A stretch of DNA of 64,000 bases. It comes from Rhodovulum visakhapatnamense. GTDB lineage: Bacteria > Pseudomonadota > Alphaproteobacteria > Rhodobacterales > Rhodobacteraceae. Shown here piece by piece: positions 55,104 through 62,364 of this stretch; within the stretch, counting starts at the first letter, position 1, and each line of letters opens with the position of its first letter. The position numbers and the translations under genes are program-made. The notes under the pieces were generated by a model. The model did not search any database. It was not told the DNA's origin and was given only the letters and a program-made list of their open reading frames with translations. The stretch lies in assembly GCF_004365965.1 (NCBI RefSeq), contig NZ_SOEB01000010.1, forward strand, positions 62,001-126,000, given 5' to 3'.

Positions 55104-55847
55104 TCAGCCCTTGCGTGCAAAAAGCGGGAAATAAATCCAGTCGGGCAGCAGCTGGGTCAGCCGCAGAATCCACGAGAACAGCGTCGGGAAGCTGCGCGAC
55201 ATCGCGTCCGACATCATCAGCTCGACATATTCATGCGCGGCCTCTTCCGGCGTCATGATGAACGGCATCGTGAAGTCGTTCTTTTCGGTCAGCCGGGTCT
55301 TGACGAAGCCCGGGCTCGCGATCTGGACCTTGACGCCGGTGCCGCGCAGATCGGCCTGCAGGCTTTCGCCCAGCGACATCAGCCCGGCCTTGGACGCGCC
55401 ATAGCCGATGGCCCCCGGCAGCCCGCGATAGCCCGCAAGGCTGCCGGTCAGCACGATATGGCCGCGGTCGCGGGCCACGAACCAGGGCACGACATGGCCC
55501 AGCACGCGCGCGGCGCCCGTCAGGTTGACGTCGATCATGGTCTCGACCTGCTCGGCATTCCAGTCCTGCGCCGTCATCGGCCAGTAGGTGCCCGACACAT
55601 AGATCATTCCGTCGATCTCGCCGACCGCTTCGACCGCGGCCTTGACCGAGGCCGCGTCGGTGACGTCCACCGGGACCACATCGGCCTTGCGCGGCAGCGA
55701 TGCTGCCAGCTCGTCCAGCCGGTCCGTGCTGCGGGCGCTGAGCACGAGGTTGACCCCGAGCGCCCCCAGCCGTTCCGCCAGAGCGCGGCCGATGCCCTCG
55801 CTCGCCCCGATGATCCAGTAGCGTTTTCCGATCCAGTCCGTCGTCAC
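55104..55847 (-). CDS. Short-chain dehydrogenase/reductase, RpoE-linked operon
   Basis: A 247-residue Rossmann enzyme: IIGASEGIGRALAERLG (cofactor glycine motif), a Tyr-x-x-x-Lys active site (GYGASKAGL, Tyr-Gly-Ala-Ser-Lys) with the catalytic Ser in LTGSLAGY. Starts GTG 55847, overlapping the DUF3833 gene stop (GTGA). It is the last of five overlapping genes opposite rpoE-chrR. The same order flanks rpoE-chrR in Rhodobacter sphaeroides, where it belongs to the singlet-oxygen regulon (established knowledge). Confidence 0.9.
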   Translation of the reverse strand: MTTDWIGKRYWIIGASEGIGRALAERLGALGVNLVLSARSTDRLDELAASLPRKADVVPVDVTDAASVKAAVEAVGEIDGMIYVSGTYWPMTAQDWNAEQVETMIDVNLTGAARVLGHVVPWFVARDRGHIVLTGSLAGYRGLPGAIGYGASKAGLMSLGESLQADLRGTGVKVQIASPGFVKTRLTEKNDFTMPFIMTPEEAAHEYVELMMSDAMSRSFPTLFSWILRLTQLLPDWIYFPLFARKG

Positions 55848-56398
55848 GCGGCCTCCTTCGGGCGCATCGTCGCCACCAGCTCGGCGACCAAAAAGCCGAA
55901 CTTGCGGAACTGGCTGCGATTAACGATCGCCCCGTTTTCCATCAGATACATCCAGTCGGTCACCGCCAGCACATGCCCGCCCGAATCCTCGGGCAGCCGG
56001 ATGCGGTAGCGGAGGTTTACCCCCGATCCCCTCTGCATGCCATGCCCGGAGCCGACAAGATCCGGAGCATCGGCCGTAATCGACCCATCGTTTTCAAGGC
56101 GGAAGGTCCATCTGCGACTTTGGGTAGCACCGCTGTCATAACGGAATTCCTCGGCCATCGTTCCGGTATTGCCGTCCCATCGGGCCAGAAAATCCCCGGT
56201 AAAGCGCGACACCACGCGGCCGGTCGGGCCGTAGATCACGCCCTCGCAAAGAATGGGGCCGTCAAGATGGCGGCGCAGGTCGAAGGCGGGTCCCTTGCCG
56301 TCGTAATCTGCGGGGGTCTGCGCCTCGAAGCCCAGATAGCGGGTCTTGAGCGCGACAAGGGCCAGCGCCACCGCCAGCCCCAGGACGAATGCGATCAT
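55844..56398 (-). CDS. DUF3833 family protein, RpoE-linked operon
   Basis: A 184-residue protein with an N-terminal membrane segment (IAFVLGLAVALALVAL) and a beta-rich lipocalin-like region: VSRFTGDFLARWDGNTGTM, SRRWTFRL and ending VTDWMYLMENGAIVNRS, which fits DUF3833. ATG 56398 overlaps the MFS stop by 4 bp. Role unknown; may act on oxidised lipids given the operon. Confidence 0.85.
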   Translation of the reverse strand: MIAFVLGLAVALALVALKTRYLGFEAQTPADYDGKGPAFDLRRHLDGPILCEGVIYGPTGRVVSRFTGDFLARWDGNTGTMAEEFRYDSGATQSRRWTFRLENDGSITADAPDLVGSGHGMQRGSGVNLRYRIRLPEDSGGHVLAVTDWMYLMENGAIVNRSQFRKFGFLVAELVATMRPKEAA

Positions 56399-57630
56399 CC
56401 GATCGTCTCCCTGTTGAGCGGGGTCGCGACCAGAAGCGCGACCGCCACGAGTTTGAGGGCGCAGGGCAGGGCCGCGTAAAGCAGGCTCAGAACCACCAGC
56501 GCCCGCGCCGGAGAGGTGGCCTCTCCGGGCTGGAACCCCGCCCCCTGCAGAAGCGGCAACAGCGCCACCGCCGCAAGCGCGAGGGTGAATTTCGACACGA
56601 AGGACCAAAGCCCGAAGGCCTGCCCGGCATTGGGCGCGATCCGTGCCATCCGGGCGGCGAAGATCGCGGGCAGAAGCGTCATGTCGGCCCCGAGCGCCGC
56701 GCCCGAGGCCAGGCAGATCGCGGCGAAGGGCAGGGTGTCGCCCGGACCCAGCAGCGTGGCGAAGCCGAAGGCCAGGATCGACAGGCCCATGCCCGCCAGA
56801 AGCGCGGGCTTTTCCCCGACCCGGCGCGCGGCCAGTCCCCAGAAAGGGGCCGAGGCGGCCGCCGACAGGAAGAACAGCAGCAGCAAGGGTCCCTCGAGCC
56901 CCGGAGCCTCGAGCCGACTTTCGACGAAGAAGAGAAACAGCGTCGAGGTCACCGCGACCGGTGTCGCGTTCACCAGCGCCAGAAGCAGCAGCCGCCGCGC
57001 GACCGGATCGGCCAGAACCCTGCGCCAGTCCGAGTGCCCGGGGGCCGCGGGCAGGGTCCAGTCGCGCCGCATCGCCACCGCCGCGATCGCCGCCAGCACG
57101 GCGAAACCGGCGGCAAAGGCCGCGAAGGGCGCGTCGGTCACCCCCATCAGCAGCGTCGGCGCGACCGCCGCTGCCGAGACCCCCAGAAGCGCCCCGGTCT
57201 CGCGCCAGGCGGCCAGCCGCACATGCCCGCCCGGCCCCATCCGGCCCGCCCGGGCCACGCCCTGGGCATAGAAGGTGATGGTCAGGAAGCTGAAGGCGGT
57301 AAACAGCCCGGTCAGGGTCAGCGCGAACCACAAAAGCGGCGCGACCGGCGGCGTCACCGCGAAAAGCCCTGCCATCGAGGCCGCCAGCAGAACGACCGCC
57401 CCCGCCACCGCGGCGGGTCGCCAGCGGTGCAGCCGTTCGGACAGCCAGCCCAGCACCGGGTCCTGCACCACGTCCAGCAGCCGCAGCCCGAACAGCACCG
57501 CGCCCAGCGCGGCAAGGCCGACGCCGTACTGGTCGACATAGACCTTGGGCGCGTGGATGTAGATGGGCAGCCCGGCCCCCGCCAGCATCGCCGCGAAAAG
57601 CGCGTAGCCCGGCAGGGGGGCTGCCCGCAT
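56395..57630 (-). CDS. MFS/GPH-type transporter, RpoE-linked operon
   Basis: A 411-residue protein with about 12 hydrophobic segments. The block RLLDVVQDPVLGWLSERLHRW matches the glycoside-pentoside-hexuronide:cation symporter (MelB-like) family, although the substrate in this singlet-oxygen operon is unknown. The start shares one base with the DUF1365 stop (TGATG). Confidence 0.88.
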   Translation of the reverse strand: MRAAPLPGYALFAAMLAGAGLPIYIHAPKVYVDQYGVGLAALGAVLFGLRLLDVVQDPVLGWLSERLHRWRPAAVAGAVVLLAASMAGLFAVTPPVAPLLWFALTLTGLFTAFSFLTITFYAQGVARAGRMGPGGHVRLAAWRETGALLGVSAAAVAPTLLMGVTDAPFAAFAAGFAVLAAIAAVAMRRDWTLPAAPGHSDWRRVLADPVARRLLLLALVNATPVAVTSTLFLFFVESRLEAPGLEGPLLLLFFLSAAASAPFWGLAARRVGEKPALLAGMGLSILAFGFATLLGPGDTLPFAAICLASGAALGADMTLLPAIFAARMARIAPNAGQAFGLWSFVSKFTLALAAVALLPLLQGAGFQPGEATSPARALVVLSLLYAALPCALKLVAVALLVATPLNRETIG

Positions 57631-58394
57631 CAGGTCAGCTCTTCGGACGGCGGCTTGGGCCGGGTCCGGTATTTCGCGCCCTTCAACGCCAGCCGCAGCG
57701 CATGCCAGTAGATCAGCACGATCACCCGGCGCGACCCGAAGGGCCGCCGCAGGGCGCTTTTGAGGATGGCCCAGGTGCTCAGCGGCCGACGCGGCCCGGT
57801 CAGGGTGGCGTAAAGTCCTTCCTCGCCCCCGGCGGAAAAGTCGATCCAGATCCCGACCTTGTCAGGCCGGATGTCGAAGCGGAACCGATAGCCGCCCGAA
57901 ATCGGCTGGAACGGCGAGACATGGAAGATCTTGGTCGCGGTCAGGATGTCGGTGGGTTCGATCGGGCGCTGGTCGGGATGGCAGCACAGATAGCAATGCC
58001 GGTCGCCGAAGGTGTTGTTGACCTCGGCGATCACCGCGCGCAGCTGGTCTTCCTTGTCATGGCACAGCCAGAAGCTGACCGGGTTGAATTCGTGCCCCAG
58101 CACGCGCGGCAGGGTCATCAGCTCGATCTTGCCGCGGATCGCGAAAAGGTCGCGTGCCTTCAGCACCTCGCGCACCCAGGCGGCGCCCCGGCCCTGGCCC
58201 TTGGGTCCGCCGTGATCGCTGTCGAGCACCGCCATCGACTTGCCCGGCTCGCGCCCGAACCAGCGCGGCGCCGTCAGCTCCGGCGCCTCGGCGTCGAAGA
58301 GGACGTAATCGACCGTATGCGACAGCTTGTGCCCGACCTGGCCGCGCCGCTCGTGAAAGGTCTTGCCCCGGATATGCTCTACAACCGCTGTCAT
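57630..58394 (-). CDS. DUF1365 family protein, RpoE-linked operon
   Basis: A 254-residue protein with the DUF1365 features: FHERRGQVGHKLSHTVDYVL at the N-terminus, MTLPRVLGHEFNPVSFWLCH and VNNTFGDRHCYL in the middle, KIFHVSPFQP further on. Family members occur with the FAD oxidoreductase in lipid-modification (furan/cyclopropane fatty-acid) contexts. It overlaps the FAD gene by 4 bp and the MFS gene by 1. Confidence 0.9.
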   Translation of the reverse strand: MTAVVEHIRGKTFHERRGQVGHKLSHTVDYVLFDAEAPELTAPRWFGREPGKSMAVLDSDHGGPKGQGRGAAWVREVLKARDLFAIRGKIELMTLPRVLGHEFNPVSFWLCHDKEDQLRAVIAEVNNTFGDRHCYLCCHPDQRPIEPTDILTATKIFHVSPFQPISGGYRFRFDIRPDKVGIWIDFSAGGEEGLYATLTGPRRPLSTWAILKSALRRPFGSRRVIVLIYWHALRLALKGAKYRTRPKPPSEELT

Positions 58395-59686
58395 GCCGCC
58401 ACCGCCTCGGGCCGCCCGCGCAGAATGGCCTCTGCCACCTCGATGCCGCTTGCCAGCCCGTCCTCGTGAAACCCGTTGCGCATCCAGGCGCCGCAGAACC
58501 AGGTGCGGTTGGTGCCGTTCATCCGCCGCACCGTCTGCTGCGCCTCGAGCGCCCCCCGGTCATAGACCGGATGCCGGAAGGTGACCGTGTCATAAATCAA
58601 GTCGTCCCGGATCGGCCGCCGACTGTTCAGCGTGACGAAAAGCGGATCGTCCTCGGGGATCGGCTGCAGCGAGTTCATCCAGTAGGTCAGGTCGATCCGC
58701 TCGGCCCGGGCGCCGGAGTCCTCGGCGTAGTTCCAGCTCGACCAGACCGCGCGGCGTTTGGGCATCACGGAAAGGTCGGCATGCAGCACCGCCTCGTTCG
58801 GCTGATAGCGCACGGCCCCCAGCGCCGCGCGTTCCTCGGGCGCAGCATCGGCCAGCATCGCCAGGCTGTCATCGGAATGGGTCGCAAAGACCACCTCGTC
58901 GAACCGCTCCCACGCGCCGCCCTGGGCGCGGATCTCGGCGCCCTCGGCATCGCGGCGCACCGCCGCGACCGGCGCGGCCTTGCGGATCTCGACGCCCTGG
59001 GCGGCCAGCGCGGCCTCGAGCCTGCGCACATATTCGACCGACCCGCCCGCGACCGTGTACCACTGATGCTGGCCCGAGGTGCTCAGAAGCGCGTGATTGT
59101 CGAAGAAGTTGACCAGGGCCTGGGCCGGGAAATCGAGGATGCCCTGGCTTGGCGTCGACCAGATCGCACCCGAAAGGGGCAGCAGATAGCGGTCGCGGAA
59201 CCAGTCGCCGGTCCCGAGCGCAGCCAGGAAATCGCCCAGGGAAACCGACGGATCGCGGGCCTCGTCCCGTGCGCGGGCATTGAAGCGGGTGACATCGCGC
59301 AGCATGCCCCAGAAGCGCGGGTTCAGCGCGTTCGCGGGCTGGGCGAAGACCGCGCGGAGGTTTCTCAGCCCGTATTCGAAGGCCCCGCCATCGAAAGAGG
59401 CGCCGAAGCTCATGTCGGATTTCGCCACCGGCACGCCGAGCTTTTCGAACAGCCGCACCATATGCGGGTAGTTCACCCGGTTGAACACGATAAAGCCGGT
59501 ATCCACCGCCCGGTCGCCCTGTCGGCCCGCCAGCACCGTGCGGGCATGCCCGCCCAGTCGCCCCTCGGCCTCGAACAGCGTCACCCGGGCGCTTTCGGCC
59601 AGCAGATGCGCCGCGCCAAGCCCCGAGATGCCGCCCCCGATCACGGCGATGCGCCGGCGATGCCCTGCGGCGGTGTCGATTGCCAT
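58391..59686 (-). CDS. FAD-dependent amine-oxidase-like oxidoreductase, RpoE-linked operon
   Basis: A 431-residue flavoprotein: IAVIGGGISGLGAAHLLAES (FAD motif), GGHARTV, DTGFIVFNRVNYPHM and FCGAWMRNGFHEDGLASGIE at the C-terminus, as in the cyclopropane/amine-oxidase-like group. It is the first gene of the five-gene operon divergent from rpoE. ATG 59686 is selected because the FAD motif follows within 14 residues; an upstream frame to 59854 crosses the promoter region. Established for R. sphaeroides: orthologues help relay the singlet-oxygen signal. Confidence 0.9.
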   Translation of the reverse strand: MAIDTAAGHRRRIAVIGGGISGLGAAHLLAESARVTLFEAEGRLGGHARTVLAGRQGDRAVDTGFIVFNRVNYPHMVRLFEKLGVPVAKSDMSFGASFDGGAFEYGLRNLRAVFAQPANALNPRFWGMLRDVTRFNARARDEARDPSVSLGDFLAALGTGDWFRDRYLLPLSGAIWSTPSQGILDFPAQALVNFFDNHALLSTSGQHQWYTVAGGSVEYVRRLEAALAAQGVEIRKAAPVAAVRRDAEGAEIRAQGGAWERFDEVVFATHSDDSLAMLADAAPEERAALGAVRYQPNEAVLHADLSVMPKRRAVWSSWNYAEDSGARAERIDLTYWMNSLQPIPEDDPLFVTLNSRRPIRDDLIYDTVTFRHPVYDRGALEAQQTVRRMNGTNRTWFCGAWMRNGFHEDGLASGIEVAEAILRGRPEAVAA

Positions 59687-59818
59687 TGCGTTATGCTCCT
59701 GTCTGCCCCGTGCTCGGATATGGGCCTTCGGGGGCGTCTGTCCAGAACCTGGGCGCCTTTGTCCCGCACCGTTCCGTCCCGTTCCGGCGGCAGGCTGGCG
59801 TTTTTTTCGGCATCGCGG

Positions 59819-59847
59819 TGATCCGGATCGGCGTCTGCTGCGTAACA
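59819..59847 (+). promoter_or_regulatory. Predicted RpoE-dependent promoter of rpoE-chrR
   Basis: TGATCC (59819-59824), 18-bp spacer and TAACA (59843-59847). This fits the group IV sigma RpoE pattern known from R. sphaeroides (TGATC...GTAA-type). It lies 111-139 bp before the rpoE start and implies autoregulation. Confidence 0.7.
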
Positions 59848-59957
59848 CGACCATGATGCACGGCTTGCAGGCCAGCCAGTTTGGGGATGAAGCCAGGAGG
59901 GCGCCGCCCTATCTTGGGAGAAATGAACCATTTCTGCGCAGGACCGAGGCTGACGTC

Positions 59958-60506
59958 GTGAGTGAAAGACAGACGGCCGACACCAGATGGGTGACGTGCG
60001 TGACGCGCATCCGGGACGAGCGGGACCAGACCGCTTTTGCCCGGCTGTTCGCGCATTTCGCCCCCCGGGTGAAGGCGTTTTTGATGAAATCCGGGGCCGA
60101 TGCGGCCCTGGCGGAAGAATGTGCGCAGGAGGTGATGGCGACGGTCTGGCGCAAGGCGCATCTGTTCGACCCGGAACGGGCCAGCGTGGCGACATGGATC
60201 TTCACCATCGCCCGCAACCGGCGGATCGACGCGCTGCGCAAGCAGCGGCATCCCGAACCCGAGGATCTGCCCTGGGGCCCGGAACACGAGCCCGACCAGA
60301 CCGAGACGCTGGCGCTGCAACAGGAAAGCGAACAGCTCGGGCGCGCGCTTCAGGCGTTGCCCGAGGCCCAGAGGGTGCTGATCGAACGGGCCTATTTCGG
60401 CGAACTCTCGCATCGCGAGATCGCAGCCGAGACCGGCCTGCCGCTTGGCACGATCAAATCGAGGATACGGCTGGCGCTGGATCGCCTGCGCCAGGAGATG
60501 ACATGA
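59958..60506 (+). CDS. rpoE: ECF sigma factor RpoE (singlet-oxygen response)
   Basis: A 182-residue extracytoplasmic-function sigma factor. Region 2 includes FAPRVKAFLMKSGADAAL and ATWIFTIARNRRIDALRK; region 4 includes LSHREIAAETGLPLGTIKSRI. Very similar in layout to R. sphaeroides RpoE. The start is GTG 59958, set by the conserved N-terminus. It is adjacent to its anti-sigma chrR (16-bp gap). Singlet oxygen made by the photosystem encoded earlier in this window is its known trigger. Confidence 0.94.
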   Translation: MSERQTADTRWVTCVTRIRDERDQTAFARLFAHFAPRVKAFLMKSGADAALAEECAQEVMATVWRKAHLFDPERASVATWIFTIARNRRIDALRKQRHPEPEDLPWGPEHEPDQTETLALQQESEQLGRALQALPEAQRVLIERAYFGELSHREIAAETGLPLGTIKSRIRLALDRLRQEMT

Positions 60507-60522
60507 GGATGCGACCGGACCC

Positions 60523-61182
60523 ATGACGACGCCCATCACCCACCACCTGACCGACGATATCCTGATGGCCCATGCTTCGGGCAGCCTGCCCGAGGCCTTC
60601 GGGCTGGTCGTCGCGACCCATGTATCGCTGTGCGACGAGTGCCGGGCCCGGCTGGCCGGATACGAGGCGGTGGGCGGCGCGGTGCTCGAGGATTCGGACC
60701 CGTCCGTTGCCATGGCCGAGGACAGCCTTGCCGCGACGCTCCGGCTGATCGCGGCCATGCCCGAGGACGACCGCATCGACGCGCCCGCGCCCGCCGAGGG
60801 TGGCGTCTTTCCGATGCCGCTGCGCGACTATGTGGGCGGCGATGCGGATGCGGTTCAATGGCGCGCGCTGGGCGGCGGGGTGCGGCAGGCGGTGCTGCCC
60901 ACCGCCCGGGACGCGACCGTGCGGCTGCTGTATATCCCCGCGGGCATGGCGATGCCCGATCACGGCCATGGCGGGATGGAACTGACACTGGTGCTGCAGG
61001 GCGCCTTCGAGGATGCGGGCGGCCGCTACGGGCGCGGCGATGTCGAGGTTGCGGGCGAAGACCTTGACCACACCCCGGTTGCCGCCCCCGGCCCCGACTG
61101 CATCTGTCTGGCCGCGACCGACGCGCCGCTGAAATTCCACGGCCTGCTGCCGCGTCTGGCGCAGCCCTTCATCGGGATCTGA
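60523..61182 (+). CDS. chrR: Zinc anti-sigma factor ChrR
   Basis: A 219-residue anti-sigma factor with two zinc-binding domains. The N-terminal anti-sigma domain has His33-x3-Cys37-x2-Cys40 (HVSLCDEC), with His7/8 as an additional ligand; the C-terminal cupin shows DHGHGGME (His147, His149, Glu153) and a further His183 (LDHTP). In R. sphaeroides, singlet oxygen leads to ChrR proteolysis and frees RpoE. All metal ligands appear conserved. Confidence 0.94.
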   Translation: MTTPITHHLTDDILMAHASGSLPEAFGLVVATHVSLCDECRARLAGYEAVGGAVLEDSDPSVAMAEDSLAATLRLIAAMPEDDRIDAPAPAEGGVFPMPLRDYVGGDADAVQWRALGGGVRQAVLPTARDATVRLLYIPAGMAMPDHGHGGMELTLVLQGAFEDAGGRYGRGDVEVAGEDLDHTPVAAPGPDCICLAATDAPLKFHGLLPRLAQPFIGI

Positions 61183-61191
61183 TCGGCCGCC

Positions 61192-62364
61192 CTATTCGGC
61201 GGGCCGGGGCAGGGGCGGCATCATCTCGTCCTGCTCGGCCCCCAATTCCTCGAAATCGAGGTTGTCGAGCCGGGCCGCGCGCTTGCCCGCGCGCTCGGCC
61301 GCGACGCCGATGCCTTCCAGATCGGCGCGGGCCTGACCGAAATGGGTGGTCAGCCGGTCGACCCGTTCCCCCACCAGTTCGACATCGCGATGCAACTGGC
61401 GCAGCGTGCGCCGGATGGCGCCGGCCTGATCGCGCATCCGCGCATCCTTGAGGATCGCCCGCATCGTGTTCAGCGTCGCCATGCAGGTGGTGGGCGACAC
61501 GATCCAGACCCGTGCCTCGAAGCTTTCGCGCACCAGATCGGGGAAATTGGCGTGCAGTTCCGCATAGACCGCCTCGGAGGGCAGGAACATCAGCGCGCCG
61601 TCTGCGGTCTCCTCGGCAATGATGTATTTCTGCGAGATTGCCCGGATATGGGTCCGGACGGCGGTGCGGAAGGCGCGCGCGGCCTCTTGCCGGTCCCACT
61701 GGGTTTCGGCCCGGCGCAGCGCCTCGTAGGCTTCCAGCGGAAATTTCGAATCGACCACGATGGGCCCGGGCGGCTTCGGCAACCGGATCAGGCAATCGGC
61801 CCGCTTGCCGTTCGACAGCGTCGCCTGCAGCACATAGCTGTCCTTGGGCAGCGCCTTGCCGACGATATCTGCCAGCTGGATCTCGCCAAAGGCGCCCCGG
61901 GTCTGCTTGTTCGACAGGATGTCCTGCAAAGACAGCACGTTGCCCGACAGCTTTTCGATATTCTCCTGCGCCCGGTCGATGGTGGCCAGCCGTTCCTGCA
62001 ACTCGCCCAGCGACAGCGCGGTGCGGCGCGAGGCGCCTTCGAGATTGCGGTTCATCCGTTCGGTGACTTCGGCCAGACGGCTTTCCATCAGCCGCAGCAT
62101 GTTGGCCTGCGCCGCCGCCTGCGCCTCGGACACATGGGTCAGCCCGCCCGCCAGCCGCTGCTGCCCCTCGCCCAGAGCATCGACCCGCCGCGCCAGCCGG
62201 TCCATCTGGTAGATCAGCGGCGCGGCCATTTCGGCCGAGCGCCCGGCCCGGCGCACCGCCGCGATCAGAAGCCCCAGCACCAACAGGATCAGCGCCGCAG
62301 CCCCGCCCGCCGCCAGCACGACAGGATCGTCATAGGCATAGGCCTGGCCCAAGACCTCGATCAT
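61192..62364 (-). CDS. rmuC: DNA recombination protein RmuC
   Basis: A 390-residue protein with one N-terminal membrane helix (VLAAGGAAALILLVLGLLIA), a long coiled coil (about 60-150) and the RmuC nuclease-like domain (KQTRGAFGEIQL, VDSKFPLEAYEAL, DGALMFLPSEAVYAEL). E. coli RmuC limits inversion events and is a predicted nuclease. ATG 62364 overlaps the mutL stop by 4 bp. Confidence 0.92.
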   Translation of the reverse strand: MIEVLGQAYAYDDPVVLAAGGAAALILLVLGLLIAAVRRAGRSAEMAAPLIYQMDRLARRVDALGEGQQRLAGGLTHVSEAQAAAQANMLRLMESRLAEVTERMNRNLEGASRRTALSLGELQERLATIDRAQENIEKLSGNVLSLQDILSNKQTRGAFGEIQLADIVGKALPKDSYVLQATLSNGKRADCLIRLPKPPGPIVVDSKFPLEAYEALRRAETQWDRQEAARAFRTAVRTHIRAISQKYIIAEETADGALMFLPSEAVYAELHANFPDLVRESFEARVWIVSPTTCMATLNTMRAILKDARMRDQAGAIRRTLRQLHRDVELVGERVDRLTTHFGQARADLEGIGVAAERAGKRAARLDNLDFEELGAEQDEMMPPLPRPAE

